Shown piece by piece: positions 42,268 to 52,304 of a DNA stretch of 64,000 bases. The stretch lies in assembly GCF_013366375.1 (NCBI RefSeq), contig NZ_JABWMJ010000013.1, forward strand, positions 1-64,000. Reading direction: 5' to 3'. How positions within the stretch are numbered: the stretch's first letter is position 1; every line of letters starts with the position of its first letter. Position numbers and translations under genes: made by a program. Under the pieces are notes generated by a model that saw only the letters and a program-made list of their open reading frames with translations, was not told the origin of the DNA and did no database searches. The stretch is from Rhizobacter koreensis. Its GTDB lineage: Bacteria > Pseudomonadota > Gammaproteobacteria > Burkholderiales > Burkholderiaceae_C.

Positions 42268-44721
42268 TCAAACCGTCATTGGTCGGCCGGCGTGCTCCGC
42301 CGTGGCCGTCGAGGTGTCCTGCTGCTGCAGCGAACGCCAGCGCCGTAGCATCAGCGCGTTAGTGACGACGCTCACGCTGCTGAAGGCCATCGCCGCGCCC
42401 GCGATCATCGGGCTGAGCAGGCCCAGGGCGGCGAGCGGGATGCCGAGCACGTTGTAGCCGAACGCCCACCACAGGTTCTGCTTGATCTTCGCGTAGGTGC
42501 GGCGCGACACGTCGATCGCATCGGCCACCAGACGCGGGTCGCCGCGCATCAGCGTGATGCCGGCCGTCTCCATTGCCACGTCGGTGCCGGTCGACATCGC
42601 GATGCCCACGTCGGCCGCTGCGAGGGCCGGTGCATCGTTGATGCCGTCGCCAACCATTGCCACCACCCGGCCGGCACTGCGCAGCTCCTGCACGATGGCG
42701 GCCTTGTCGCCCGGGAGCACCTCGGCACGCACCTCGTCGATGCCGAGCTCTGCCGCGACCACGCGAGCGCTGCCCCGGTTGTCGCCGGTGAGCATCACCG
42801 TCTGGATGCCGAGCTGGTGGAGCCGGCCGACCGCCTGCCGCGCCGAGGCCTTGATGGTGTCGCCGAAAGCCAGCAGACCGAGCAGTTCAGTCCGCTCACC
42901 GTCCTTGCGCACGAGCCACGAGATCGTCCGGCCTTGGCCCTCGAGGCGGTCCTCTTCAGCCGCCAAGGCTCCGGCCGCAATACCCAGCTCGCGAAGCAGC
43001 CGGCTGCTTCCCAGGGCGTAGACGCGTCCCTCCACAGCCGCTTCGAGACCTCGCCCGGGCAAGGCTTGAGCATTCCGGGTTTCGGGCAGTTGCAGGCCTT
43101 CCTTTCGCACCTTGTCCATCACGGCATGCGCCAGAGGGTGTTCGCTCGTGCTCTGCAGGGCACCCGCCAGTCGCAGCACGTCCTGGCGCGCGACGCCGGC
43201 GGCGGGAACCACCGCGACCAGCGAAGGTCGGCCTTCGGTCAGCGTTCCCGTCTTGTCGAACGCGACGGTGGTGACGGCGTGCGCCAACTCGAGCGCCTGT
43301 GCGTCCTTGATCAGGATGCCTTGTCGGGCAGCCACCCCCGTGCCGGCCATGATGGCCGTCGGCGTGGCCAAGCCGAGCGCACACGGGCATGCGATCACGA
43401 GAACGGCAACAGCGTTGATCAACGCCTGTTCCCAGTTGCCGCTGGCCAACGCCCAGCCGAGAAACGTCAGCAACGCAATCATCAGCACGACAGGCACGAA
43501 AACCGCACTCACGCGGTCCACGACGCGCTGGATCGGCGCCTTCGCGGCCTGAGCCGACTCGACCATGCGGATGATGCGCGCCAGCGTCGTCTCGGCGCCG
43601 ACGGCGAGCGTCTTGACGGTCAGCACGCCCTCCGCGTTGATCGCGCCGCCCGTCACCTTGTCGCCGACCCCTTTGGCGATCGGCAGGCTCTCTCCGGTGA
43701 TCAGCGACTCGTCGACATGGCTGCGGCCCTCGGTCACCTCGCCGTCCACCGCCACGCGTTCGCCCGCGCGAACCACCACCAGATCGCCGACGCCGACCTC
43801 CTCGACCGGGACTTCGATCTCGACACTCTCACGTCGGACCCGTGCGATTGCCGGGCGCAGCGCGTTCAACGCGCGGATCGCGTCTGCCGTTTGCCGCTTT
43901 GCGCGCGCCTCGAGCCACTTGCCCAGCAGCACCAACGTGATCACGGCGGCCGACGCCTCGAAGTAGAGGTGCGGCATGCCCTGGCTGGCGTGGCGCCAGA
44001 GCAGGTAGACGGAAAGCCCGTAGGCGGCGGACGTGCCGAGCGCAACAAGGAGGTCCATGTTGCCGGCGCGCGCGCGCACCGCCTTGTAGCCGGCGCGGTA
44101 GAAGCGCCACCCAAGCCAAAACTGCACGGGGGTGGCGAGTGCCAGCTGCAGCCAGCCGCCGAGCATCCAGTCGACACCCAAGAGCTGCAGAAGCATCGGT
44201 GCAACAAGCGGAATGGTCAGCATGGCGCTCACCGCTACCGGCCACCACTCAGGCAGGCGTCGGGGCGCGGGCGTCGACTCGCTTTCGCTTGGCTGTTTGA
44301 CTGCATAGCCCGCTTTTTCGATCGCGGCCCTGAGCGCCATGACCGGAACCGTGCTGAGGGCTTCGACGGAGGCGTTCTCGGTCGCCAGGTTGACAGAAGC
44401 CGAGAGCACCCCTGGAACCTTGAGCAGCGCCATTTCCACGCGGGCCACACACGAGGCGCAGGTCATGCCCTCCACTCCAAGGTCCAGCCGCTGGGTGGCT
44501 ACGTCGTAGCCGGCCTTGCGGACGGCGGCAGCGAGCGCGTCGGGGCTTACCGCCGCGTCGGCCTGGACGGAAGCCTGTTCCGTGGCCACGTTGACGCTCG
44601 CGTCCCGCACTCCAGGAACCGCCTTCAGCGTCTTCTCCACGCGCAAGACGCACGACGCGCAGGTCATCCCCATGACCTGCAAGGTGATCCCGTTCGGGTC
44701 GGTGACGGCTGCAGTGTTCAT
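42268..44721 (-). CDS. copA: Cu(I)-exporting P1B-1 ATPase with two HMA domains
   Basis: 817 residues from the ATG at 44721 ([11 protein letters not shown]); the longer start at 44739 is possible. Two N-terminal metal domains carry GMTCASC (about residues 18 and 86). Then come TGES, the CPC copper site in [14 protein letters not shown], phosphorylation [24 protein letters not shown] and [10 protein letters not shown]. This is the typical CopA that exports Cu(I) to the periplasm. A CueR promoter precedes it and cueR follows it. Confidence 0.95.
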   Translation of the reverse strand: MNTAAVTDPNGITLQVMGMTCASCVLRVEKTLKAVPGVRDASVNVATEQASVQADAAVSPDALAAAVRKAGYDVATQRLDLGVEGMTCASCVARVEMALLKVPGVLSASVNLATENASVEALSTVPVMALRAAIEKAGYAVKQPSESESTPAPRRLPEWWPVAVSAMLTIPLVAPMLLQLLGVDWMLGGWLQLALATPVQFWLGWRFYRAGYKAVRARAGNMDLLVALGTSAAYGLSVYLLWRHASQGMPHLYFEASAAVITLVLLGKWLEARAKRQTADAIRALNALRPAIARVRRESVEIEVPVEEVGVGDLVVVRAGERVAVDGEVTEGRSHVDESLITGESLPIAKGVGDKVTGGAINAEGVLTVKTLAVGAETTLARIIRMVESAQAAKAPIQRVVDRVSAVFVPVVLMIALLTFLGWALASGNWEQALINAVAVLVIACPCALGLATPTAIMAGTGVAARQGILIKDAQALELAHAVTTVAFDKTGTLTEGRPSLVAVVPAAGVARQDVLRLAGALQSTSEHPLAHAVMDKVRKEGLQLPETRNAQALPGRGLEAAVEGRVYALGSSRLLRELGIAAGALAAEEDRLEGQGRTISWLVRKDGERTELLGLLAFGDTIKASARQAVGRLHQLGIQTVMLTGDNRGSARVVAAELGIDEVRAEVLPGDKAAIVQELRSAGRVVAMVGDGINDAPALAAADVGIAMSTGTDVAMETAGITLMRGDPRLVADAIDVSRRTYAKIKQNLWWAFGYNVLGIPLAALGLLSPMIAGAAMAFSSVSVVTNALMLRRWRSLQQQDTSTATAEHAGRPMTV

Positions 44722-44756
44722 CCGGTGCTCCTGGTGCAAATGTGCTGCACTAAGTA

Positions 44757-44787
44757 ATCTTCAGGCTTCCCACACTGGTAAGGTCAA
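44757..44787 (-). promoter_or_regulatory. CueR-type promoter for copA
   Basis: Minus strand: TTGACC, 19-bp spacer with the dyad CTTACC...GGGAAG, then GAAGAT, 36 nt before the copA ATG. Closely matches classical CueR/copA promoters. Confidence 0.8.
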
Positions 44788-44838
44788 GGCCAGCGGCGGA
44801 GAAGTCATCTAGGCGACACGGTTATTGGTGGCACCTAC

Positions 44839-44869
44839 TTGACCCTAACACTGTGGAAGGGTCGACAGT
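44839..44869 (+). promoter_or_regulatory. CueR-type promoter for copZ
   Basis: TTGACC, 19-bp spacer with CTAACACTGTGGAAGG, then GACAGT; 36 nt before the copZ ATG. Divergent from the copA promoter, with about 50 nt between them. Confidence 0.75.
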
Positions 44870-44904
44870 TCGCTCATCAAAACTAGCGCCTAGCGGAGCA
44901 CACC

Positions 44905-45159
44905 ATGATTTCCTTTCAAGTGAGTGACATGACCTGCGGCCACTGCGTGAGCACCATCACCAAGGCAATAGAGGCTGCCGACAAGAACGCGACAGTCAAC
45001 ATCGACTTGGCGAGCCAGCGGGTCGCGATCGAGCCGACCGAGGCTGACGCGCAGCAGCTGCGTGAAGCGATCGAGGACGCCGGTTACACGCCGGTGGCGG
45101 TTCCCACCGACGCGGTCGCGCCAGCGAGCAAGCCGCGTCGCGGTTGCTGCGGCGGCTGA
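44905..45159 (+). CDS. copZ: CopZ-type copper chaperone
   Basis: 84 residues: a ferredoxin-like HMA fold with the Cu(I) site DMTCGHCV (about 8-15) and a C-terminal extension ending RRGCCGG, which adds a second pair of cysteines. It hands cytosolic Cu(I) to CopA-type ATPases and may deliver copper to CueR. The promoter of CueR type lies directly upstream; the second copper ATPase follows after about 55 nt in the same direction. Confidence 0.92.
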   Translation: MISFQVSDMTCGHCVSTITKAIEAADKNATVNIDLASQRVAIEPTEADAQQLREAIEDAGYTPVAVPTDAVAPASKPRRGCCGG

Positions 45160-45215
45160 GCACATCTCCGGCCGACGGCACCCCGTCTGCCGGCCCTTTC
45201 AAAAGGAGCATCGTC

Positions 45216-47492
45216 ATGCAGCGCAACGCGCCCGCCCCGGCCGAGCCCCACGTGGAGCACTCCCACCACCATCACAGCCACCACCAGGGGGGTGCCGAGT
45301 CGGCCACTGCCGACCGGCCGGGCGCCCCAAATGGTCACACGCCGACCAAGCCGATGGCGGCACCGGTAGGTGCGTCTGCCAACAACGCCGAATACACCTG
45401 CCCGATGCACCCGCAGGTCCGTCAGATCGGCCCGGGAAACTGCCCGATCTGCGGTATGGCGCTCGAGCCGGTGCTGGCGACAGCTCAGACAGGCGACAGC
45501 CCCGAGCTGCGTGACATGACCAGGCGCTTCTGGGTCGGTTTGGTTCTAAGCGTTCCAGTAGTGGTTCTCGAGATGGGCGCGCACCTGGTCGACCTGCATG
45601 CAGTCGTCGCACCGCAGGTCTCCAACTGGCTTCAGCTCGCGTTTGCGACGCCGGTCGTGCTGTGGGCGGGCTGGCCATTTTTCGTGCGAGCGCTCGCATC
45701 GCTGCGCAACCGCAGCCTCAATATGTTCACGTTGATCGCCTTGGGCACGGGCGCCGCCTGGCTATACAGCGTCGTAGGCACCGTGGCGCCCGGGCTCTTC
45801 CCGGCCGAGTTCCGGGGCATGGGTGGCGCGGTGGCCATCTACTTCGAGGCAGCAGCCGTCATAACCGTGCTGGTCCTGCTCGGCCAAGTGCTTGAGCTGC
45901 GGGCGCGCGAGAAAACTTCGGGGGCGATCCGCGCCCTCCTCGACTTGGCGCCAAAGACCGCCGTTCGGGTGTCGGCCGGTGGCTCCGACGAGTCGGTGCC
46001 GATCGACACGATCCAGGTCGGCGAGAGCCTGCGGGTTCGACCCGGCGAGAAGATCCCCGTCGACGGCGAGCTGATCGAGGGCAAGGGAACCGTCGACGAG
46101 TCGATGGTCACGGGCGAGCCGATGCCAGTGGTCAAGACACCGGGCTCCAAAGTCACCGCCGGCACGCTGAATCAGACCGGAGGCTTCGTGATGCGCGCCG
46201 AAAAGGTCGGCGCGGACACCCTGCTCTCGCAGATCGTCCACATGGTCGCGGCCGCCCAGCGCAGCCGGGCTCCGATCCAGCGCATGGCCGACCAGGTTGC
46301 CGGCTGGTTCGTACCAGCGGTGATCGCGGTTGCACTCGCGACCTTCGGCGCATGGCTGCTGTGGGGTCCGAGCCCGGCGTTTTCCTATGCGCTGGTCACC
46401 TCGGTGGCCGTGCTGATCATCGCGTGCCCTTGTGCGCTTGGTCTTGCCACTCCGATGTCGATCATGGTCGGCGTCGGCAAGGGCGCTCAGATCGGCGTGC
46501 TGATCCGCGACGCGGAAGCACTCGAGCGGATGGAGAAGGTCAACACACTGGTGGTCGACAAGACCGGAACCCTGACGGAAGGCCGTCCGCGCGTCGTCCA
46601 TCTGGAACCGGCACCGGGCTTCGATGCAGGCGCGGTGCTCCAGAAGCTCGCGAGCGTCGAACGCGCGAGCGAGCATCCTTTGGCCGCAGCGATCGTGGCG
46701 GATGCGCAGGAGCGCAAGCTCGCGCTATCGCCGGTGATCGATTTCGACTCGCCGCTTGGCAAAGGCGTCGTGGGCACCGTGGACGGTGCGCGTGTGGTGT
46801 GCGGCAGCGCAAAGTTCCTTGCCGAACAAGCACTCGATGTTTTCGCGCTGCAGGCGGCGGCCGAGGACGTGCGATCGAAAGCGGCGACCGTCATCTTCGT
46901 TGGCATCGACGGGCGCGTGGCCGGGTTCGTCGGGATTGCAGACCCGATCAAGACCACGACCCCGCAGGCGATCGCGGCGCTTCGTCAAGCGGGCGTCCGC
47001 GTCGTGATGCTGACCGGTGATGGCAAGACCACGGCCGAGGCCGTTGGGCGCCAGCTCGGGATCGACGAGGTGATCGCGGACGTCTTGCCGGAGGAGAAGG
47101 CGTCCGTCGTGCAGCGCCTGAAGGCGAGCCGGGTGGTCGCGATGGCAGGAGACGGCGTGAACGACGCTCCTGCGCTTGCTGCCGCCGACGTCGGCATCGC
47201 GATGGGCACCGGCACTGACGTCGCGATGGAGAGCTCAGGCGTGACGCTGCTCAAGGGCGATCTGATGGGCATCGCCCGGGCGCGTGCGCTGTCGCAAGCG
47301 ACGATGCGCAACATCCGGCAGAACCTCTTCCTGTCATTCGCCTACAACGTCGCTGGCATTCCGCTTGCGGCTGGGTTGCTGTACCCGTTCTTCGGCCTGC
47401 TGCTCTCGCCCGTCGTAGCAGCTGCCGCCATGGCACTTTCAAGCGTCAGCGTTATCGGCAACGCGTTGCGATTGAGGGCGGTTAACGTGTGA
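45216..47492 (+). CDS. copper-translocating P1B ATPase with His-rich/HMBD N-terminus
   Basis: 758 residues from the ATG at 45216. The N-terminus has a His-rich run ([13 protein letters not shown]) and one heavy-metal-binding domain [21 protein letters not shown] instead of HMA domains. Then P-type motifs: [46 protein letters not shown] and [10 protein letters not shown]. The CPC site and HMBD match the silver/copper ATPases of copper islands (CopF/SilP-like). It shares the copZ promoter. The TGDG in place of TGDN in the nucleotide region is a small oddity seen in this subgroup. Confidence 0.93.
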   Translation: MQRNAPAPAEPHVEHSHHHHSHHQGGAESATADRPGAPNGHTPTKPMAAPVGASANNAEYTCPMHPQVRQIGPGNCPICGMALEPVLATAQTGDSPELRDMTRRFWVGLVLSVPVVVLEMGAHLVDLHAVVAPQVSNWLQLAFATPVVLWAGWPFFVRALASLRNRSLNMFTLIALGTGAAWLYSVVGTVAPGLFPAEFRGMGGAVAIYFEAAAVITVLVLLGQVLELRAREKTSGAIRALLDLAPKTAVRVSAGGSDESVPIDTIQVGESLRVRPGEKIPVDGELIEGKGTVDESMVTGEPMPVVKTPGSKVTAGTLNQTGGFVMRAEKVGADTLLSQIVHMVAAAQRSRAPIQRMADQVAGWFVPAVIAVALATFGAWLLWGPSPAFSYALVTSVAVLIIACPCALGLATPMSIMVGVGKGAQIGVLIRDAEALERMEKVNTLVVDKTGTLTEGRPRVVHLEPAPGFDAGAVLQKLASVERASEHPLAAAIVADAQERKLALSPVIDFDSPLGKGVVGTVDGARVVCGSAKFLAEQALDVFALQAAAEDVRSKAATVIFVGIDGRVAGFVGIADPIKTTTPQAIAALRQAGVRVVMLTGDGKTTAEAVGRQLGIDEVIADVLPEEKASVVQRLKASRVVAMAGDGVNDAPALAAADVGIAMGTGTDVAMESSGVTLLKGDLMGIARARALSQATMRNIRQNLFLSFAYNVAGIPLAAGLLYPFFGLLLSPVVAAAAMALSSVSVIGNALRLRAVNV

Positions 47493-47641
47493 GCGCCCGA
47501 ACGGCGACTCCCCGGCGAGCCTAAGGACCCCGCCGAACCGAGTGGGAAGGTCGTGCCCCTGACGAAGAAGCTGTAGCGGAGACCATAGCGAACGGGCATG
47601 TGGCTTGCCAGCCATACGAACCCCACAATTCCGACGCTTGC

Positions 47642-48058
47642 ATGAAAACCGTTGCCGGCTTGCTGCTTTCCATCATCACGACGACGCTGATGTCGAGTGC
47701 CGTCGTTGCTCAACCAGCCAACGCTTCAAGCCCGGGTATGAGCGGAGCTCAGGGAGCCGGGGGAATGGGCGGAGGTCACGCACCCTCGGGCAAGGGCGGC
47801 GGCGGACACGGCTCCGAGCAGATGCATCAGTCGATGATGAGCGGAATGCAAAAGATGCAGTCGATGACGCCCACAGGCGACGCGGACGAGGACTTCGCAT
47901 CGATGATGAGGATGCATCATCAGCAAGCTGTCGAGATGGCGAGGTTGGAAGTGCAGCATGGCAAGTCTTCCGAACTGAAGGCCATGGCCCGCAAGATCAT
48001 CAAGGATCAGCAGAAAGAGATCAGCCAGCTAGATCGATGGTTGGCGAAAAACAAGTAA
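47642..48058 (+). CDS. DUF305 family copper-binding periplasmic protein
   Basis: 138 residues from the ATG at 47642: signal peptide to VVAQP, a Gly/Met/His-rich linker (GMSGAQGAGGMGGGH), then a four-helix DUF305 core: EQMHQSMMSGMQKMQSM, DFASMMRMHHQQAVEMARL and IKDQQKEISQLDRWL. The Met- and His-rich helices suit Cu(I)/Ag(I) binding; cyanobacterial CopM is a copper-binding member of the family. It follows the second copper ATPase by 149 nt. Confidence 0.85.
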   Translation: MKTVAGLLLSIITTTLMSSAVVAQPANASSPGMSGAQGAGGMGGGHAPSGKGGGGHGSEQMHQSMMSGMQKMQSMTPTGDADEDFASMMRMHHQQAVEMARLEVQHGKSSELKAMARKIIKDQQKEISQLDRWLAKNK

Positions 48059-48078
48059 ACACGGGCGGACGCCGAACC

Positions 48079-48450
48079 ATGCTGCATCAGCTTCGACGGC
48101 GTTCCCTTCAGTGTTGGGTGCTTGCTCTTGTGCTCGGCACATTCCTGCCGGTTATCTGCGCCACGGTCGCGTGCCAGATTGACTGCGCCACCCAGTCCAA
48201 CTCCGGTCACCTGGCCGAGATCGGGCACGAAATGACTATTGGGGCGACTGATACGCACGACGGCCCGGCCCATCACTTGGCGACGCACTTGACACACGCC
48301 GGCGCTTGCCACCTCGCCGCGGTACCGACCTTGGCAGCCGATCTCGGCCAAGCCGCACCCTCGTACCGGGAAGGACGATGGAACTCGGGCGGACCGCTTG
48401 CGTACGCCTCCCTCGCGTGGCCACCTCCTGAACACAGGCCCAGGGCCTGA
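48079..48450 (+). CDS. small His/Cys exported protein, DUF2946-like (2 of 3)
   Basis: 123 residues: a hydrophobic N-terminus (QCWVLALVLGTFLPVICAT), scattered Cys and a His-rich middle (HDGPAHHLATHLTHAGACH), and a C-terminus LAWPPPEHRPRA resembling the RPPR end of its relatives. It begins 20 nt after the DUF305 gene. Probable periplasmic metal-binding protein; the assignment rests on shared design rather than on a strong motif. Confidence 0.5.
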   Translation: MLHQLRRRSLQCWVLALVLGTFLPVICATVACQIDCATQSNSGHLAEIGHEMTIGATDTHDGPAHHLATHLTHAGACHLAAVPTLAADLGQAAPSYREGRWNSGGPLAYASLAWPPPEHRPRA

Positions 48451-48537
48451 ATCTCCCTCTCGCACAACGTGCCGCCTTCGGGCGGCGACCCATTCGTGGG
48501 CGATCGTCCCGGAGACGTTCGCCAAGAGGAGATTCTG

Positions 48538-48867
48538 ATGGCTCATGAAATCAACCAAGCCTGCATCGAGGCCTGCAACGCCTGTGCAGACGCCTGCGAC
48601 CACTGCGCAGCATCCTGCCTGCAAGAGCAGGACGTGCAAATGATGGCTCGCTGCATCGCACTGGACATCGACTGTGCGGCAATCTGCCGGCTTGCCGCCG
48701 GCTACATGTCGCGGGGCAGCGAGTTCGCCGCGCGTCTATGCGCAGTCTGTGCGGACGTTTGTCAGAGCTGCGGGGACGAGTGCGCCAAGCACGATATGGA
48801 GCACTGCCAAGCGTGCGCAAGAGCGTGCCAACGATGTGCTGACGAGTGCAGGCGGATGGCGGCCTAG
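48538..48867 (+). CDS. four-helix-bundle copper-storage protein (Csp-like, DUF326)
   Basis: 109 residues with 19 cysteines arranged as CxxxC/CxxC along four helices (ACIEACNACADACDHCAASC, then LCAVCADVCQSCGDEC and HCQACARACQRCADEC). Csp proteins hold many Cu(I) ions inside the bundle through these cysteines. No signal peptide is present, which points to a cytosolic (Csp3-like) store. The ATG at 48538 directly precedes the first helix. It would buffer copper alongside CopZ. Confidence 0.9.
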   Translation: MAHEINQACIEACNACADACDHCAASCLQEQDVQMMARCIALDIDCAAICRLAAGYMSRGSEFAARLCAVCADVCQSCGDECAKHDMEHCQACARACQRCADECRRMAA

Positions 48868-48970
48868 TCCTCGCAACCGGCGGCCCTTAGGGCCGTCTCC
48901 CTTGCAGCGGTTCGTCCTCGGCACTCACGTGCCGGGGATTCCCATTCCTTTTCTTTTTGAAGATTTCACC

Positions 48971-49672
48971 ATGACGAACAAAACCTTGCTTGCACTTGCC
49001 GCGGCCGCCGCGATCGTCCCTTTCTCCGCCGCGGCAAACCGGCCCGGAGAAGGGCTCACCGCCCGTTTCGAAGTCGAGTTCATGCAGATGACGATAGACC
49101 ACCACTTTGCTGCTCTGCGCATGACCGAACTCGCCGCGGGCACCGATACACAGCGCAATCCTCAGATCAGCGAGGCAGAGGGAACATCGCCGACGCCCGG
49201 CTTTGGAGCTTCGCCAGCGAAGGCAACCCTCGCGGACTTGAAGTCTCTGGCGCGGAGGAACAATCGCATGCAGCGTGAGGAGATCATGACGATGCAGACC
49301 TTCCTACGGGACTGGTATGGCATCCAGTATCAGCCGCGCTTGCGGGAGGACAGCAGAGCCATGATTTTTCTGCTCGAGCGGGCGCAACCAGGCGCGGACT
49401 TCAACCACGTCTTCTACGAGACGTTCAGCCGGCACCACTACACCCTCATGGAACCGGTGAACGGCTGCATGACCGGCACTGACCTGGACCACCACGAGCT
49501 AAGACAGGAGTGCCGCAACATGTGGCACAGCCAGATCTCCGACATCAACATGATGCGCCACGAGCTGAAAAAGCACTTCGGAATCGCTGACTATCAGCCC
49601 TTTAGGGGGCTCGAGCCGCTGAGAGGTGCTGCCGGCGGCCCGCGTGGGGATCACAGCGGTGGGCACGACTGA
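48971..49672 (+). CDS. DUF305-like periplasmic protein with His-rich helices
   Basis: 233 residues: signal peptide to SAAA, then two DUF305-type halves. In the first, EFMQMTIDHHFAALRMTEL and MQREEIMTMQTFLRDWYG; in the second, FETFSRHHYTLMEPVNGCM and CRNMWHSQISDINMMRHEL. Paired His-His and Met residues suggest copper binding. It ends with a His-containing tail (GDHSGGHD). The C-terminal quarter is duplicated as a fragment at 60890-61078. Confidence 0.75.
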   Translation: MTNKTLLALAAAAAIVPFSAAANRPGEGLTARFEVEFMQMTIDHHFAALRMTELAAGTDTQRNPQISEAEGTSPTPGFGASPAKATLADLKSLARRNNRMQREEIMTMQTFLRDWYGIQYQPRLREDSRAMIFLLERAQPGADFNHVFYETFSRHHYTLMEPVNGCMTGTDLDHHELRQECRNMWHSQISDINMMRHELKKHFGIADYQPFRGLEPLRGAAGGPRGDHSGGHD

Positions 49673-49739
49673 TCACCGCCACATGCCGTCTTCCGACGGC
49701 TTCACAGTTTTCGATTCACATCCAACAGGACCGACCATC

Positions 49740-50135
49740 ATGAAGACCACTTACATCCTTAGCGCTGTCGCAGCGGCGACTCTTTCACTGCTGAGCGGGG
49801 CTGCAACGTCGCAGACCACCCCCGGCACGCCGACGAGGAGCGGGGCGCTAGCCCCGGCAGGGCAAGGTCCCGGCAGCATGACTCCGCCGCCGACCGGTGC
49901 CTCGAGCAAGAGCCGGGCGGAGCGCAAGGCGGAAACGAGGCGTGAGCGCGCGACCGGTGGGCTGGAGCCTGCCGGCGAAGCCAATGAAGTGAGAGCGGAC
50001 ATCGCGGACAAGAGAAGGAGCAGCAGCACCGACCGTCAGACGCGCAAGGCGGCCACCAGAGCCGCAGCAAGGAGCGGGGCCATTCCGCGCGCGGGTGAAG
50101 CGCCGCTGCCCGCGGGTGCCGCAACCACGAAATGA
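49740..50135 (+). CDS. small secreted protein with two degenerate DUF4148-like repeats (1 of 2)
   Basis: 131 residues: signal peptide to AATSQ, then two related units, [19 protein letters not shown] with EPAGEA and [20 protein letters not shown]. It is basic, Ala/Arg-rich and lacks cysteine. A paralogue with the same two-unit plan lies at 60002-60424. Function unknown; the position after a DUF305 protein suggests a copper-related envelope role. Confidence 0.6.
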   Translation: MKTTYILSAVAAATLSLLSGAATSQTTPGTPTRSGALAPAGQGPGSMTPPPTGASSKSRAERKAETRRERATGGLEPAGEANEVRADIADKRRSSSTDRQTRKAATRAAARSGAIPRAGEAPLPAGAATTK

Positions 50136-50293
50136 GTTCAGTTAGCAGGGCCGTTCGGCGCCTAATCAATGAGCAGCCTACGGGTCGCTGACACAGCGCC
50201 ACGGTGACTGGCCCGCCGTGGACGGGCGTGTCTGGTGGCCTCGTTGGCTCTGGTATGCCGCAGAGCCACCGACACACTTGGTGACTGGCGACA

Positions 50294-50324
50294 TTGAGGA
50301 GGGCCGCTGAGCGGCCCTCCTCAA
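50294..50324. terminator. strong hairpin, possible bidirectional terminator
   Basis: TTGAGGAGGGCCGC, loop TGA, GCGGCCCTCCTCAA: a perfect 14-bp stem between the end of the 49740 gene and the convergent ferredoxin remnant. No T run, but AA/TT flank both sides. Confidence 0.6.
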
Positions 50325-50339
50325 GTGCTCGAAGGGTTC

Positions 50340-50496
50340 CCAGCGGCGATGCGCTGCTCGGACCGCGGCAGTCGATGCAGTCGTCGGGGTCGATGACGAG
50401 CATGTTCCTCCCTTCACGAAAGGCATCCACAGGACAGACGGCGGCGCAGTCGGTGTACTTGCACTTGATGCAGGCTTCGGTAATGACGTGGGTCAT
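50340..50496 (-). pseudogene. 7Fe-type ferredoxin (FdxA-like), truncated
   Basis: Minus strand: [43 protein letters not shown]. This is the first half of a bacterial 3Fe-4S/4Fe-4S ferredoxin. The expected GVCEPECP continuation is replaced by unrelated residues after the DCIDC motif, so the second cluster is incomplete. The frame continues open without ferredoxin character. Confidence 0.75.
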
Positions 50497-50614
50497 TTTA
50501 AAAGTAGACGGCTCGTAAATTGCTCTCCCGCCTGAGGCTGCGACGGATCGACCAGGGGGCAAACTCAGAAACTCGTCATTGAACTTTCCGCCGACCCCCT
50601 GCTCCAACCCCTTC

Positions 50615-50974
50615 ATGTTCCATCTGTTCCGGATCGCCGTGATCTTCCTGCTGCTAACTGGGCTCTCTGTCCAGGGCGCCTGGGCCGCCGCGTTTCAGTG
50701 TGCGCAAGGCCAGGAACTGCAACAGGTCGTGCAGAAGGAACCTCCCGCTGACCACGCCGCGATGCTCCTCGAGCACGACGGTGGAGCCCAGTTCGACGCT
50801 CAGGACTGCGAAAAGTTCTGGACGTCAGCCTGCACGGCCATGGCGTTGCTGCCCGCGCAGCCCAGCGTTGCTGCAGTGCATGGAGCTTTTGGGCTGGTGC
50901 CGCCCTCGGCGTCGGTGCCCGTGCTCTTCTTCACCGACGGCCCGGACCGGCCGCCGCGACTTCACTCCAGCTAG
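50615..50974 (+). CDS. small exported protein, DUF2946-like (3 of 3)
   Basis: 119 residues from the ATG at 50615; an upstream ATG at 50579 is less likely. Signal or anchor helix ([19 protein letters not shown]), a moderately His/Cys-containing middle ([21 protein letters not shown]) and the C-terminal [14 protein letters not shown]. The last part matches the FLSDGQERPPRS end of the protein at 41275, so these are two divergent members of one family. It begins the block of beta-propeller and oxidase genes. Confidence 0.6.
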   Translation: MFHLFRIAVIFLLLTGLSVQGAWAAAFQCAQGQELQQVVQKEPPADHAAMLLEHDGGAQFDAQDCEKFWTSACTAMALLPAQPSVAAVHGAFGLVPPSASVPVLFFTDGPDRPPRLHSS

Positions 50975-51102
50975 GGCTCTGCCTGCTGTCGCCCTTTTTC
51001 GGCGCAGCGGCGGTGACCCATTCGTTTCCGTTCTTTCGCCGCCACGGCGCAGCAAGCGTGCTCGTCGTGTCTGGCCCATCGAAAAACAGTCTGGAGTTGA
51101 AG

Positions 51103-51366
51103 ATGAAATGCAACTTGAAAGTCATGCTGTCCGTGGCTGCCGCGATGGCGGCCTCCGCCGGCCTCGCCTATCTCACCTTCGAGGAAGCACGAGCCGCGAT
51201 CCTCGCAAGCCTGCCCCTCCTGGCGGTGCTTCTTTGCCCCATCTCGATGCTCGTGATGATGAAACTGATGCACTCCAGCGGCGACGGTGCCCAGCGCTCC
51301 ACGGGTCCGACCAAGGCCCACCGGCCTGCTGCCGACCCGGTCAACACGGCCAAGGAGGTCTCATGA
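51103..51366 (+). CDS. DUF2933-like small membrane protein
   Basis: 87 residues with two membrane helices (VMLSVAAAMAASAGLAYL, LASLPLLAVLLCPISMLVMM) and a Met/Ser/Pro-containing tail. The spacing of helices and the PLLAVLLCPISMLVMM segment match the DUF2933 family common in copper and silver operons. Its stop codon overlaps the start of the next gene (ATGA), so the two are translationally coupled. Confidence 0.75.
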   Translation: MKCNLKVMLSVAAAMAASAGLAYLTFEEARAAILASLPLLAVLLCPISMLVMMKLMHSSGDGAQRSTGPTKAHRPAADPVNTAKEVS

Positions 51367-52301
51367 AGCGAACCTGGACCTCTCATGCGACGGCACTGGC
51401 GCTGGCACTGGGTCCTTTGGCGTGGCCGGGTGCCGGCGCAAGCGAGCCGGTCACGCTGACCCATGTGCACGGCCTGAGCTACAGCGCCGACGGCTCCAGG
51501 CTCATGGTGCCGAGTCACCACGGGCTGGCGGTTTACGCGGCGGGACAGTGGAGCAAGGCGCCGGGCCCCGCCCACGATTTCATGGGTTTCTCCGGCACCC
51601 GGACGGCCCTGTACAGCAGCGGCCATCCCGCAGCAGGCTCCGGCCTGAAGAACCCGTTCGGACTGATCAAGAGCAAGGACGGCGGCAAGAGCTGGCTTCA
51701 GCTCGGCCTCGAGGGCGAATCCGACTTCCACACGATGGCGACCAGCTACGGAACGAACGCCGTCTACGTGGTGAACCCCCATCCCAACTCGCGGATGAGT
51801 GCGCAAGGCATCTACTTCACGTTAGACGATGGCCGCACCTGGCAGCGCGCCCAGGGGCGGGGCCTGGCCGGGCAGCTCCATGGCCTGGCCGTCCATCCTT
51901 CGGATCCCGCCACGGTGGCTGCCGCGACCGATCAGGGGCTCTTTGTGTCGAAGGATTCGGGAACCACCTACCGGGCAGTCGTCAGCGGCAAGCGGGTGCT
52001 GTCCGCAGCCTTCGCTTTGGACGGCAAGGATCTGTGGTGGAGCGGCTTCGACGGACGACCGACGCTGTCGGTGCTGGCCCTCCAGCAGCCGGACGCAAGT
52101 TCGCGCCTGGCGAACCTGCCTGCCTTGGGCGAGGATGCCGTCAGCTACTTCGCGCAGAACCCGGCGCGGCCGAACGACATGGCGATCGCCACCTTCCGCA
52201 AGAGCGTCTTCATCAGCCAGGACGGAGGCCGCAACTGGGTGCTCATCGCCGACGAGGGTACAACGGCAGGCAACCCGGCGGTTGCCCAAGAGAGACGTTG
52301 A
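51363..52301 (+). CDS. periplasmic beta-propeller protein (sortilin/BNR-type, F510_1955-like)
   Basis: 312 residues: signal peptide to GASEP, then repeated BNR-type units (SKDGGKSWLQLGLEGE, LDDGRTWQRAQGRG, SKDSGTTYRAV, SQDGGRNWVLIAD), each with the Asp-box S-x-D-x-G-x-T/S-W. Such propellers sit in copper operons next to small membrane proteins and multicopper oxidases; their role is unknown, possibly scaffold or ligand-binding. It overlaps the DUF2933-like gene by 4 nt. Confidence 0.75.
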   Translation: MKRTWTSHATALALALGPLAWPGAGASEPVTLTHVHGLSYSADGSRLMVPSHHGLAVYAAGQWSKAPGPAHDFMGFSGTRTALYSSGHPAAGSGLKNPFGLIKSKDGGKSWLQLGLEGESDFHTMATSYGTNAVYVVNPHPNSRMSAQGIYFTLDDGRTWQRAQGRGLAGQLHGLAVHPSDPATVAAATDQGLFVSKDSGTTYRAVVSGKRVLSAAFALDGKDLWWSGFDGRPTLSVLALQQPDASSRLANLPALGEDAVSYFAQNPARPNDMAIATFRKSVFISQDGGRNWVLIADEGTTAGNPAVAQERR

Positions 52302-52304
52302 CCG

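Noticed and set aside
42817-44757. 646-codon frame antisense to copA
   Set aside because: Shadow of the copper ATPase, with His/Arg/Asp-rich composition and no motif.
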